Shown: positions 40,886-51,760 of the stretch, piece after piece
Position numbering within the stretch: position 1 is the stretch's first letter
Layout of the letters: the number at the start of each line of letters is the position of its first letter
Assembly: GCA_030142905.1 (NCBI GenBank)
Contig: JASJOG010000288.1
Span: 280,964-344,963, forward strand
Reading direction: 5' to 3'
Length of the DNA stretch: 64,000 nucleotides
Source: Heliopora coerulea
Taxonomy: Eukaryota > Cnidaria > Anthozoa > Scleralcyonacea > Helioporidae
The notes under the pieces: generated by a model
The model's database searches: none
What the model saw: the letters and a program-made list of their open reading frames with translations, nothing else
Told to the model about the DNA's origin: nothing
Program-made: the position numbers and the translations under genes

Positions 40886-41960
40886 ATACATAGGTTAACT
40901 CCCCTATTTGTTACTGCATGTGCATACACATCATTTACTAATAGATATATACATGTATGAATTCCCCATGCTCATTTACTTATTCTTTGTCAGTGCACAA
41001 AAGGAAAGACTCAATGCTTATAGTTTGAGACTCCCTTCTCCAACATCTGTACATCGTCTGTATGCATGTCACATCCAATTTGATCTCCCGCTCTGTCCAA
41101 TATATGAGAAGGGGCATGATCGGCTTTTGACTCATGCATCAGAAGGCCGATGTTTTGGTTTGTATGCTGTCCTAACATTTCCATTAGTCAAAATTCGTTT
41201 CACCCTTTCAGAAACCTCTTTCATGTAGGGAATACTAGTGTAGCCTCTGCATTCTTGTTTCAGAATTTTCCTTCTTTTGCACACACTTTCAATAAAGTTT
41301 GTGGTGTAACCATTTATGTTAAGACGTTTTAAAACTTTGTCCTTCTCGGCATGCCCTTTGTTAGTATTGGATGGAATAGCTTCTGCTCAATCAAGTGAGG
41401 TTTTAACCATGGTTGTTGCCTTGTTCAGCTAAGGGTTATGGGAATCGAACGCTAAATATTTTTTCCATATGTGTAGCTTTTCAGTCAACAGTAATGTTTA
41501 TCTGCCCACTTGTTAGTACTATTTTTGGTATCAAGAAATGAGACAGCTTGTCCTTTATTGGAAATTAATGGTAGCTCAATTGTAAATTAAATATGCAGTA
41601 AATTGATTGACTTTAAATGAATTTGAAAGTTTTGAACATCTTGTCATTCAAGGCATGAATTTGAATCCTCCACATATCTGTGCAACCAGCCTACATGCAG
41701 GGGTACTGAAAAGTGAGTCCATGGCTCATCGCAACATTTGGTACTATTCTTCCTCAAATTTAAAATTACTGTTTTTGAGTACAAAGGCTAGAAAAGTAGA
41801 CACTTGTATGACAGTCAAGCCAGTATGTCTTTCCCAATCTTCAGTTTTGGTTAGCTTTCATTTGACTGCCTTTTTTGCCAAACGATGCAACTGTTTTATC
41901 TTCTTTAATCTTTTGCATCTGAATGAACTCAAGGCTACACTAGTATTCCCTACATCAAAG
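40848..41960 (-). mobile_element. PLE4 fragment (RT end and GIY-YIG), minus strand
   Basis: The minus strand holds an RT motif C-like RYVEDSN (near 41655-41680) and GYTSIPYMKEVSERVKRIL (near 41255-41200) then KPKHRPSDA and SYIGQSGRSNW, the PLE connector and GIY-YIG start. It ends at a hammerhead-like motif (40848-40885). Frames are broken. Confidence 0.62.
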
Positions 41961-42275
41961 GCGTTTCTGAAATGGTGAAACGAATTTTGACTAATACCAA
42001 TGATGACACTGGGAGATCATGTTGGGCAAGACATAATCCCAACAGAAGACCAGATATCCTATCAGACATGCATATGGATGATGTACAGAAATTGGAAAAA
42101 GGAGTCTCAAATTATCCCAGGCATATAGTTCTTCAGTCTTTCCGTTTGTGCATTAACAAAGAATTAGTAAATAATGTATAGATGTATTATGTACATGTGG
42201 CACTAAATAGGAGAGTTCTGTTTTCAACCTATGTATATCTTCTGACAAAGGCCACAGGTGGCAGCTGAAAATTTA
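41940..42275 (+). mobile_element. PLE4 fragment in inverted orientation
   Basis: GYTSIPYIKGVSEMVKRILT (near 41945-42000) repeats the connector found on the minus strand near 41200-41255, and the segment ends with a hammerhead-like CTGACAAAGGCC...GCTGAAAATTTAGC (42242-42275). The two PLE4 pieces thus form an inverted pair with about 700 bp between the shared segments. Confidence 0.6.
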
Positions 42276-42332
42276 GCTTAAATGTTTAGATCAACTACAA
42301 CCAGTCAACCTTCAACATTATATGCATATATA

Positions 42333-43800
42333 TATATATATATATATGTATGTGTATATATGTATGTGTATATATGTATGTGTATATATGTATGTGTATA
42401 TATGTATGTGTATATATGTATGTGTATATGTGTATGTGTATATGTGTATGTGTATATGTGTATGTGTATATGTGTATGTGTATATGTGTATGTGTATATG
42501 TGTATGTGTATATGTGTATGTGTATATGTGTATGTGTATATGTGTATGTGTATATGTGTATGTGTATATGTGTATGTGTATATGTGTATGTGTATATGTG
42601 TATGTGTATATGTGTATGTGTATATGTGTATGTGTATATGTGTATGTGTATATGTGTATGTGTATATGTGTATGTGTATATGTGTATGTGTATATGTGTA
42701 TGTGTATATGTGTATGTGTATATGTGTATGTGTATATGTGTATGTGTATATGTGTATGTGTATATGTGTATGTGTATATGTGTATGTGTATATGTGTATG
42801 TGTATATGTGTATGTGTATATGTGTATGTGTATATGTGTATGTGTATATGTGTATGTGTATATGTGTATGTGTATATGTGTATGTGTATATGTGTATGTG
42901 TATATGTGTATGTGTATATGTGTATGTGTATATGTGTATGTGTATATGTGTATGTGTATATGTGTATGTGTATATGTGTATGTGTATATGTGTATGTGTA
43001 TATGTGTATGTGTATATGTGTATGTGTATATGTGTATGTGTATATGTGTATGTGTATATGTGTATGTGTATATGTGTATGTGTATATGTGTATGTGTATA
43101 TGTGTATGTGTATATGTGTATGTGTATATGTGTATGTGTATATGTGTATGTGTATGTGTATATGTGTATGTGTATATGTGTATGTGTATATGTGTATGTG
43201 TATATGTGTATGTGTATATGTGTATGTGTATATGTGTATGTGTATATGTGTATGTGTATATGTGTATGTGTATATGTGTATGTGTATATGTGTATGTGTA
43301 TATGTGTATGTGTATATGTGTATGTGTATATGTGTATGTGTATATGTGTATGTGTATATGTGTATGTGTATATGTGTATGTGTATATGTGTATGTGTATA
43401 TGTGTATGTGTATATGTGTATGTGTATATGTGTATGTGTATATGTGTATGTGTATATGTGTATGTGTATATGTGTATGTGTATATGTGTATGTGTATATG
43501 TGTATGTGTATATGTGTATGTGTATATGTGTATGTGTATATGTGTATGTGTATATGTGTATGTGTATATGTGTATGTGTATATGTGTATGTGTATATGTG
43601 TATGTGTATATGTGTATGTGTATATGTGTATGTGTATATGTGTATGTGTATATGTGTATGTGTATATGTGTATGTGTATATGTGTATGTGTATATGTGTA
43701 TGTGTATATGTGTATGTGTATATGTGTATGTGTATATGTGTATGTGTATATGTGTATGTGTATATGTGTATGTGTATATGTGTATGTGTATATATGTGTA
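42333..43800. repeat. 14-bp minisatellite, about 100 units
   Basis: After a short (TA)n lead, the unit TATATATGTATGTG repeats about six times and then becomes TATATGTGTATGTG for about 95 more units, nearly identical throughout. One irregularity near 43147 has an extra TGTATG. The unit contains no stop codon in any of the six frames and its length is not a multiple of three, so all frames stay open for about 500 codons with a 14-residue period. These frames are not genes. Confidence 0.97.
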
Positions 43801-44049
43801 CATACAGCAAATTGTATACAATTTGGAAAACCTAAACATATCGTAAGGGAAGTATGTATGGGTAAATCTGTTACTATGAATACTTTAATAAACCTTAATA
43901 AATTAGACTGGCTAACGAATGTACCAAAAAAACATATAGCATATCTTCACTGACCACTAAAGTGAGAATAAAATGAAGATACAACGGTCTTGATATGTTC
44001 ATGTGTTGATGTGTTTTGTGCCATAATGTTTGCAATTTGCTGTGTATAT
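43801..44049. other. No recognisable feature
   Basis: Flank of the minisatellite; short spacer before the LINE relic. Confidence 0.4.
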
Positions 44050-45058
44050 GTATATATTACCCTCAATGTATGTCAAAGGCAAAAAGTTTGAGGTTGTCAA
44101 CACTTTTGTGTACCTTGGTAGTACACTCGCAAGATCTAATACACTTGACAAGGAAATCAGTGCTCATCTTTCTAAGGCCTGCAATGCATTCAGTAAGCTT
44201 GAGAAAAGACTGGTCACAATCGGATATTCATGTCAGCACCAAGACTGAAGTGTATCAACCCAGGGTTGTGTAGTCAGCGTCCTTTTATATGGATGTGAGA
44301 ATTGGACAACCTACAGAAGACATATTAAGTGCGTCAAGCGTTTTCATCAGCAATGTTTGTGCTCAATCCTAAAAATCTCATGGAGAGCACACATACCTGA
44401 CACAGAAGTGCTGCAGTGAGCTGACCTAGCAAGTATTGAGTCCCTGATAACGAAACATCGGCTTAGATGGTGTGGTCACTTGATTCACCTGGAGGATACC
44501 TGGATGCCAAAGCAAGCACTTTTCACCAAACTAAGACAGGGAAAGCGGCCCCATTGCAATCCCAAACAAAGGTATAAGGACTGCCTCAAGGATACTCTGA
44601 AAAAGATCTGCACTGACATTGACACCTGTGAAGACCTGGCAAAGATTTTGAGGAGAGGAGCAGAGAGTACAATGAAGTCAAACAAGCAGCAAAGTATATG
44701 GAGGAGGTCATGCCCCACCCAGGAAAGGGCTCAAAAAAACTTATGTGTGACCACTGTGGTCGTATTTGTCTTTCAAGGGCTGGACTAATCGGTCACAAAC
44801 AGAGACATCTTTCTGATGACAGCACCCTGCAGTACAACATCCAATGTGATTCTTCCTGCAGTTCATGTAACAAAATTTGCAGCTCTGCTAGTGGACCCAC
44901 ATGCCACCACAAAACCAGTCACCCAGACCAGCCTGAGATGCAATTCACTTCCTGGATTGATGAGTCACCTTTGAAGACATCGCAGACAAGGCAATCAATG
45001 ATAAAGAATTCACTGATAAGTAAAGTCAGAAGTGGTTGTACTCAGTCACAAGTAGACT
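44050..45058 (+). pseudogene. RTE-like LINE 3' end with C-terminal zinc fingers
   Basis: The tail of a non-LTR retrotransposon [23 protein letters not shown], then [49 protein letters not shown] and KQRYKDCLKDTLKK, all typical of the region after the RT palm in RTE/BovB-like LINEs. It continues into zinc fingers CDHCGRICLSRAGLIGHKQRH (C2H2) and CSSCNKICSSASGPTCHHKT. Frames shift near 44210, 44270 and 44690. The LINE is 5'-truncated: no endonuclease or RT palm is present upstream. Clade assignment is from memory of these motifs. Confidence 0.75.
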
Positions 45059-45084
45059 TCCATATATATATATATATATATAGT
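45059..45084. repeat. (TA)n microsatellite
   Basis: Nine to ten TA units. It sits at the 3' end of the LINE relic, where microsatellite-like tails are common. Confidence 0.85.
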
Positions 45085-45610
45085 GAGATTTTGCTTAAGA
45101 GTATGTTGTTGCTACTCCAAGTTTCACATGGATGCGATCTTCAGGCAACTGAAACAGCATCAATTCATTGTCTCCTTTTTCTCTGTTCATTGACATCGTG
45201 TGGCTTGTCTTTGAGACGATCTCCGATCTTTTGTTGAAGGTTCTTTAGGCATGCTTTCATGATGCAAAGTTTTTCCTCCAGGCGAAGGTTACATCTTTTT
45301 GCTCCACTTGTGTAGGCCACGGCCCTTTTCACGATCGCCCATTTAATACTGAAAGATTGATAGTTCAGTCTTTATTTTGATATTTTGATAGTTCAGTCTC
45401 ATTGGAGTACTTACCGTCTTTGATGTGGTTTCTGTACCCCTCTTTAAAACTGTTTGCCGTCATTCCTATGTACTGTTTTGTCTCTCTGGTGTCTGTCGTG
45501 GTTACATCGGCTCTGTAGACAATGTTGTTAGTTAAGCAGTTACCTTGGAGCAGGCACTGTTCTTTTCTTTTGTAGTTGCAATTATCTGTTCAGATAATTG
45601 CAACTGCAGA
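45085..45610 (-). pseudogene. GIY-YIG C-terminal fragment of another PLE-type element
   Basis: The minus strand from about 45610 reads NCNYKRKEQCLLQGNCLTNN, then IVYRADVTTTD, KQYIGMTANSFKEGYRNHIK and ETELSKYQN, with KRCNLRLEEKLCIMKA later. The C-x-C-x-C block, YIGMT and the R/N-H spacing form a GIY-YIG domain of the type found at the end of PLE proteins in cnidarians and other invertebrates. It is unrelated at sequence level to PLE1-4. Frames shift near 45380 and 45290. Confidence 0.65.
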
Positions 45611-45690
45611 AGAAAATATATATATATATATATATACACATATATATATATATATATACACATATATATATATATATATACACATATATA
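45611..45690. repeat. TA/CA microsatellite
   Basis: Alternating (TA)n and CACA runs from 45611 end at the TA that is the mariner target. The same type of repeat continues after the mariner (from 47852), so the transposon landed inside a microsatellite. Confidence 0.85.
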
Positions 45691-47851
45691 CAGGGTGTAT
45701 AAAAAAAAATAGACAATTTTGAAATGTCTAGAAAACTATACATTTTTTAAAATATCTCATAGATTTGTGTTAGTATAGGTACTTTAGCATCTTCAGGTCA
45801 ATCTAACACTAAAAACAAACAGAAAACTTAACCTCGAAAAAAGGGAGAGCAGTTTGTGGAAGCTTCATTTTGAATGGCTTGTGCAAACATGAATGAGGGG
45901 TTTAAAATCCAATTTGAATTAAAGGGCTGAAAGTTTGGGTAATTTTTTACAAAGTATCAAAATTTCAGAAAATTTGATGAACATTAAGTCAGCCGTGCAA
46001 CTGCATAAACTTGGACTTTTTTTCTGTTTAACTCGCAGCTCGCGTAACTTTTTTCATGCACGAATTATTTCATGCATGAGTGATTGCTCGGATGACTAAG
46101 CTAACAATGGTGCTGTCAAAAATAAATTACATTTAGAAACTCGCATAAAAAATCATTTGTTACACAAAAACGTTAAAACATACAAAAGCAAACAAGAGCA
46201 GAATTTACAAAAGTTATCTTCAGTCCTCAACATGTCCGCCGTTTCTTTCTACGCAAAGTCTTGCCCTCCTTCTCATGCTAAAAACGACACGACAAACCAT
46301 TTGCCTGTTCTGTTTCAGAGTATCTATGTCGTGTTGAATTCTCGCCTCAATCTCATCCAGGTTTGCTGGTGGAGTGGCATAAACCTTAGACTTTAGATAA
46401 CCCCAAAGGAAAAAAATCCAATGGAGTCAAATCTGGAGATCTCGGTGGCCATTCTACGGGACGATTTAAAGCAATAACTCGGTTTCCAAACAATTGTTCC
46501 AAATGCTCAGAAGCAATTCGTCTCCTGTGAGGTGGTGCTCTGTCTTGTATCCACCAAAGCCGCTGAAACTGGCTATTTTCGTTCGGAGTGAAACGGCATA
46601 TTTCCCTCAATTCAGGAACCACTTGCTCGTTTATCATTTGCAGGTAGTCATCGCCGTCTATGTTCTGCTGAAAGAAGAAAGGACCAATGATAGTTCCATT
46701 GCCAATCAACCCAACCCATACAGTTACCTTGTGATGGTCATCATGTCGCTGATACTCAGTCTATGGGCTGTTGACCACGGAGACAGTACTTTCGGATGTT
46801 ATGGGTGTTGACAGAGGCATTAAGGGCAAATCCTGCTTCATCTCCATTAAGTACGTTTTCAAGAAATCACGCTGGTCAGTTCAGAAGGCCCTGGCAAAAC
46901 CGTTCTCGCCATTGGTAATCACCTGCAAGCAATTGATGGCGCAGTATCATTTGGAATGGGTGAAATCATAAGTCCAACCGTGTGATACGATTAAAGGTCA
47001 CAGATGATAAATCAAGACCATTCTGCCGAGCGCTTATTCTCTCCTCACCTGGCTGCTGATTTTCGATCTCTTCTTGAGTCCTTGCTGTTCTCAGACGTCC
47101 TGATCTTCCCCGGTTGAGGTTGCAACTTGTCCCATTCGCACTGTACTTAGCCACATTCTTGTAAACTGCAGCTCAAGATGGACAGTGCACATCAGGATAC
47201 TGTTCTCGAAACCTTTCCAGCACTCTTGTCACGTTCCTGTTATTACAGTGGTATTCTGTCACCAAAAAAGCTCTCTGCTGTACTGTGGCCTTACCATTTT
47301 TCAAATGTTTGATATGAAAAACAAGCTAGCAAATGAATTTGATTCACAATTCCTAAACCGGACATCCCTCTTGAATTCCTCCAGGCGTAATTAACATAGT
47401 CTTTTATTAAACAAAAGAATGAAAAAAGAGTATTCACTCTTAGCTTAGTCATCCGAGCAATCACTCATGCATGAAATAATTCGTGCATGAAAAAAGTTAC
47501 ATGAGCTGTGAGTTAAACAGAAAAAAAGTCCAAGTTTATGCAGTTGCGTGGCCAACTTAATGTTCATCAAATTTTCTGAAATTTTGTTACTTTGTAAAAA
47601 ATTACCCAAACTTTCAGCCCTTTAATTCAAATTGGATTTTAAACCCCTCATTCATGTTTGCACAAGCCATTCAAAATGAAGCTTCCACAAACCGCTCTCC
47701 CTTTTTCGAGGTTAAGTTTTCTGTTTGTTTTTAGTACTAGATTGACCTGAAGACGCTAAAGTACCTATACTAACACAAATCTGAGATATTTTGATAGATT
47801 TGTAGTTTTCTAGACATTTCAAAATTGTCTACTTTTTTTTGATACACCCTG
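45691..47851 (-). mobile_element. Mariner-like transposon with about 412-bp terminal inverted repeats
   Basis: Ends CAGGGTGTATAAAAAAAAAT (45691) and its near complement ending ATACACCCTG (47851) extend as inverted repeats to about 46103 and from about 47441. TA flanks both ends (45689-45690, 47852-47853). Length 2161 bp. One transposase gene on the minus strand. TIRs this long are unusual, since most mariners have about 30 bp. Confidence 0.92.
46220..47397 (-). pseudogene. Mariner-family transposase, broken
   Basis: From the ATG at 47397 the frame gives a helix-turn-helix region (AKYSANGTSCNLNRGRSGR, RTARTQEEIE), then the catalytic core: LNGDEAGFAL (first Asp, near 46850), GTIIGPFFFQQNIDGDDYL, WWIQDRAPPHRRR (second Asp) and WPPRSPDLTPLDFF (third acidic residue), ending GGHVED near 46222. 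A DD-D arrangement survives. Frameshifts near 47300, 47200, 46960 and 46420 and a stop near 46755 disable it. The second Asp motif reads QDRAPP instead of the usual QDNAPP. Confidence 0.85.
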
Positions 47852-48330
47852 TATATATACATATTAGGGGTGCACTGGATATTGTATCTGGCCGGATAAT
47901 CCAGCCGGATAGTAGGGTAATGGGACTATCCGGTATCCGGCTGGATACCGGATACTGGATACCGAATAATTTGCTTTTCTGAAGACAATTGTCAATTTGT
48001 GTTACTTGTACCATACTAACAATAGACATTAATGGAAGAAACAATGTAAACTCGTGTTTTGATCTAATGTTATTTTTTAACAAATAAACAGAAGTAAATC
48101 GTCTGTTACTTGATAGCAATCTCGATAAGTAACATATTTTGATGCGCATAACAACCATTTTACACAAAGTTGTTTGTAGTCCCACTCTAGTTTGTTATAT
48201 AGTGGCATTGTCAGAATTTTCTTGCATTGTGATAAATGAAAAGGAGTTTCATCTTCATGTTCATCTTCACTTCTGTTGCATTTTTCCTCCATTTGCAAGT
48301 TGCAACTCGTAACTTGTCTAATTAATGCTT
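47852..48330. mobile_element. hAT-like terminal fragment with palindromes
   Basis: At 47868 the sequence TTAGGGGTGCACTGGATATT begins a stretch rich in CCGGAT/ATCCGG repeats including a 12-bp palindrome (TATCCGGTATCC ... GGATACCGGATA near 47936-47965). TAGGGGTGCACYGGATA starts are common in hAT elements. A short minus-strand frame (48077-48298) might be residual transposase, but I cannot recognise it. The other end is not found before the microsatellite at 48360. Confidence 0.4.
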
Positions 48331-48354
48331 GTAATAATTATAAATTAATATAAT

Positions 48355-48381
48355 AAAATAATTATATATATATATGTATAG

Positions 48382-48412
<31 letters not shown>

Positions 48413-48482
48413 CATATACATATATATACGTGTATAGATATATATATATATACATATACATATATATATATATACATATAAA
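48355..48482. repeat. (TA)n-rich microsatellite
   Basis: Imperfect TATATA/CATATA/GTATA runs. A minus-strand frame of alternating Tyr/Ile over this stretch is an artefact. Confidence 0.9.
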
Positions 48483-48598
48483 TCTTTAACATTTTGTTAA
48501 AGATGTTAACCATGCCCATCTTTTTCATCAAGATTTTTATCACATGACAAACCAGTTCACACATAAAGTTGAATTTTTAATTTAAAGAGAATATTCTA

Positions 48599-48828
48599 TG
48601 TAATAAAGGAAAAAAACTTATTTTTGAGAAACTTGGAGAAAATACCTTTTCCTGTACAATTTGTGATTACTCTTCAACCAGCAAAACAGGATTTAAACTT
48701 CATATGAAAAAGACACAATCTTTAGGGAAGAATAGAAGTGGTAAAGGATCATCCCAAGTGTTTAATTTGTGGTTATAAATCAATTATTTTTGAAATGAAA
48801 AAACATATGTTAACACACAAAAAATATT
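48599..48828 (+). pseudogene. C2H2 zinc-finger protein (two fingers)
   Basis: The reading gives one finger CTICDYSSTSKTGFKLHMKK (final His changed) and, after a frameshift near 48735, a second CLICGYKSIIFEMKKHMLTH, then a stop at about 48828. The start is not clear. It lies at the left edge of element 2, in the orientation of the following small genes. Likely a regulator or nucleic-acid-binding protein of the element; no counterpart in element 1 outside the polymerase finger. Confidence 0.45.
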
Positions 48829-48842
48829 AAATAAAGTAAGAA

Positions 48843-49033
48843 TGTCAAACAACAAAGTAATACAAGACATGCTACCTATAGTAAATGAAAAAGATCAAGA
48901 GATAGAAAGATTAGAGGACAAGGTTTTTGAAAAAGAAAAAGTTATAGAATGTTTAGAAGAAATATATGGTCCAGAGATAAAAAGAATATAGAACTAGATG
49001 GAAAGATTAGAAAGAGAATTAGAAAAGAAGTAA
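48843..49033 (+). pseudogene. Short coiled-coil protein, decayed
   Basis: From the ATG at 48843, MLPIVNEKDQEIERLEDKVF and KVIECLEEIYGPEIKRI form a heptad-like coiled coil; a TAG follows at 48990 and another at 48996, after which the coil pattern continues (MERLERELEKK) to a TAA at 49031-49033. A hairpin starts three bases later (49036). Oligomerising small protein of unknown role. Confidence 0.45.
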
Positions 49034-49035
49034 AG

Positions 49036-49065
49036 ATTTTATAACTCAGACAAGAATTATAAAAT
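49036..49065 (+). terminator. Hairpin after the coiled-coil gene
   Basis: ATTTTATAA (49036-49044) pairs with TTATAAAAT (49057-49065) around a 12-base loop, three bases after the stop codon of the coiled-coil gene. Confidence 0.42.
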
Positions 49066-49108
49066 TTAAATATTTTTTATTTATAACAAATATAATAAAT
49101 AAATAAAA

Positions 49109-49704
49109 ATGAAAGTCACAAGTTTGTTTGAGTTTGATATCAGCATAGTTCACTTCTCTGAATTAGAGAACAAAGGTAACGATTCTATGAGTTTTGACCA
49201 AATTAATATTAATATTGAATATCCTAATGGAGAAGTAGGGCATCTGATTCTCGAAACAGATTAATGCTTTTCATTTGGTGTGCAATCCAACAGAGATAGA
49301 TTCGAAAATGGAAATGGTTATACTTTGCCTATTGCTGTTTGACAGAACATCATACAAAATTTATGGAAACTCTTAATAAAATTGTTGGAGAATGTAAATC
49401 TCGTCTCAGATCCTTGAGAAGAGAATTCCAAGGAAATATTACAAAATGTATATTTACAAAAGAATCTTCAACATTGTATGCAAAATTATCAAACAGATAT
49501 ATGACTGATGAAATCACGACACCGTTCTATAAAATGAATGGAGATGAAGATGAAAAAGTAAATCCTAAAAAATATCTGAATAAAAAATGTTTTGCAAAAG
49601 CAGCTGTTAGATTCAACAATATCTATATTGGAAATACAACATCTCTTCAGATAAAATTAGAAGAAGTAAGTGTAATGAATCAAAGACAACGATTAATTAG
49701 ATAA
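49109..49704 (+). pseudogene. Unrecognised conserved-looking Polinton protein
   Basis: A start at 49109 (MKVTSLFEFDISIVHFSELE) is followed by frameshifts near 49265-49340, then a 121-codon frame with LNKIVGECKSRLRSLRREFQ, YAKLSNRYMTDEITTPFYKM and KKYLNKKCFAKAAVRFNNIY, then IGNTTSLQIKLEEVSV. The last part looks like a beta-rich domain, of the kind seen in small viral DNA-binding (OB-fold-like) proteins, but I cannot name a family. A hairpin lies 12 bases after the stop. No homologue is visible in element 1. Confidence 0.45.
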
Positions 49705-49715
49705 GTTAACTGAAG

Positions 49716-49747
49716 AATTTCATAAGGATTTTATTCCTTAAGAAATT
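49716..49747 (+). terminator. 13-bp hairpin after the 49.1-49.7 kb gene
   Basis: AATTTCATAAGGA (49716-49728) and TCCTTAAGAAATT (49735-49747) pair at 12 of 13 positions around a TTTTAT loop, beginning 12 bases after the stop codon and 17 bases before the next ATG (49765). Confidence 0.55.
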
Positions 49748-49764
49748 TAATATTATAATAAAAG

Positions 49765-50684
49765 ATGAATCTATACTATCGTTATCTAGATGATGATGAT
49801 AACGACAACAACAACAATGAAGAGTGTATAACCAAAAAAGGAGGAGAAATCACTGGAGAGCTCGTTCTAAACAAAGCAATTATAAAAAAACAATCCAACT
49901 AGTGATAACAGCATCACAAACGTGAAATTCATATATAATTTGCTTTGGGAAACAATAGTTTTGAATGAAATTAAAAATTCACTTGCACATTATAAGATTG
50001 ATAAAGAGTTAAGCTCTGAAGTTACTTATAGATCAAGTGGAAAAATATCTTATCTTTTTGAATGAACATTCAATGAAAATCATGCTAAGCAAAATAATAG
50101 TGCTATAAGACCTAATCTTTGTAATGTTGCAAACAGAGTGAATAACAGATATTACATTGAATTCGCTGCAAGAGCAGGTCTTTTTTCAGACATAAATTTT
50201 TTCGTGGTTTATAGATTGTAAGGTTATGAAATTGTTTTTTCAGGCAAGGTGATTGGTTTTTGGGGTTCTCATCAACAAAAGATCTTATTGTAGCAAATGG
50301 TCCAGATATATTTTTTAAAATAGGAGATGATAGATGTGTATTGCCCCATTTAAAAACAAAGCAAATGCTGGTGAACTTAACAAATGGTGTAGTTTATCAC
50401 TACATTGGAACGGTAATTCACCACAAACTAATAAAAGTTCTGTTTATTGTAATGGGTTGAAATTAATAAATTTTACTTCTAATTATCTGAATGCAAGTGG
50501 TAAAATGCAAATTGGCTCTTTGAATTATGATGTTTCTATTACATTCTCTACTTTTGTTATGAGATTTTCTGGAACTTGAATATTTAAAGGAGATATTGCA
50601 TTTTTTATGTTTAAACAAGGAATTATGGATGAAAGAACCATTTTGTTACATCATAAATTTTTTTTTTTAAAAATGGTATAATAT
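49765..50684 (+). pseudogene. Short fibre protein of element 2
   Basis: From the ATG at 49765, an Asp/Asn-rich start leads to one shaft repeat KKGGEITGELVLNKAIIK (the GGTMTG type) followed after a frameshift by NNPTSDNSITNVKFI, equivalent to the DP...HLARKKYV part in element 1. The rest is the head domain: ELSSEVTYRSSGK, INFFVVYRL, then FSSTKDLIVANGPDIFFKIG, LNKWCSLSLHWNGN, VYCNGLKLINF and GDIAFFMFKQG. It matches the element 1 head in order (VVY, FCNGKLI, KIAFIAI), suggesting a LamG-like binding domain. One shaft repeat compared with nine in element 1. Several frameshifts and stops. Confidence 0.62.
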
Positions 50685-50767
50685 CAATGCAAATCCTATC
50701 AAAACAATTACGAGTCTAGTTAACTTAGAAACCAAAAAAATTTTCATAGCAAGGGAAACTGAAAATT

Positions 50768-51222
50768 TATTCGTAAGAATCTTCACCATTATCATTATCA
50801 TTATTATCAAAACTTTTGTGTTTGATCGCATGTTTAACAACTGTTACTCCACCACTTATGATTCCTAGGAATGGTAGGAATCTTTCAACGATAGATTTTA
50901 CATCTCTTCTTAAGAGTTTGTCAGCTCTGAGTTCCTTACCCAATTCCTCACTGCTTTCAATAGCATCTAATTCCCCAAGAGATCAGAGAATCTACTAATT
51001 ATCCTGTCTGTTAGGAAAGAATTTGCTTTTTCAGCTTGTTTTGCTTCATACTCTGCATAGATTTTGTTGATTGTTTTTTTCCAAAGATTTTTTAATAACT
51101 TTTACAGACTGTTGTATTTCCCCATCTTCAGATAGTTTGATCAGTTCTGCTCTTTTTTTTTCAACATATTCATTAACATTGTTATTTGAAGGAACTCCAG
51201 GTTCAGGCCGTGCACTTCCCAT
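50768..51222 (-). pseudogene. Conserved Polinton late protein A, element 2 copy
   Basis: It corresponds to 14932-15484: LIKLSEDGEIQQSVKVIKK, AEYEAKQAEKANSFLTDRI, ESSEELGKELRADKLLRRDV and LGIISGGVTVVKHAIKHK. Frameshifts near 51090 and 50980. The start (ATG at 51222) follows the ATPase stop with a 6-bp gap instead of the overlap seen in element 1. Confidence 0.65.
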
Positions 51223-51228
51223 TACTAT

Positions 51229-51746
51229 TTATTGTAATTTGTATCCATAAGGGTGTCTTAGAGTAATTTCCAACCTGGAATATTTTTTGTTTTTAAGTGT
51301 GTCTTTTATTTTGTTAATTTCTGTTTCATCTCCAACATCTAGATATTCTTCTATTATTTCATTTATTTCTTTGGGTTGTAGAAAGTTACAAGTTTTGGTA
51401 CATTTTCTCTGTTGGGTGATGAATATAGTGCTGAGAATGCAGGCTTTACAAGTTCACTAGTTCTGTTCTTCACACACTTACCACTAGCACAGTCGTCAAG
51501 AATAATTAGCCTATTTGTTCCCACAGTGTAGTTGACCATGTACTTTAGATAGAACTCAACATCATCTTGATCACAAGGTACTGCAATGTAGTCTTCGTCT
51601 TTGTCATACTTCCATTTCTCATAGGTTGGGCAGATTAGGAATATATAGTCATAGTGTCCATTATATTCTTTTTCTAACATTTCTAAAAGGTAATTAGTTT
51701 TACCACATGCTGTCATTCCAACAGTGATCATATTAAAAGGTGTCAT
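51229..51746 (-). pseudogene. Packaging ATPase, element 2 copy, internal deletion
   Basis: Walker A GMTACGKTNYL, YDYIFLICPTYEKWKYDKDE and Walker B NRLIILDDCASG match element 1. The Arg codon missing in element 1 is present (NRTSELVKP). About 19 residues that include the conserved VVVITQQLTS segment of element 1 are deleted between FSALYSS and NRENVPKLVTF; a stop follows NPKK near 51363, and the tail continues in another frame. The deletion removes a part needed for ATP hydrolysis in this family, so it is non-functional. Confidence 0.82.
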
Positions 51747-51760
51747 CGTCTTTATTTTAT

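Noticed and set aside
42282..43953. Open frames of about 500 codons on both strands
   Set aside because: They are translations of a 14-bp minisatellite that contains no stop in any frame; all six frames are open for the same reason.
48322..48564. Tyr/Ile-rich membrane-like protein on the minus strand
   Set aside because: It translates a (TA)n-rich microsatellite.
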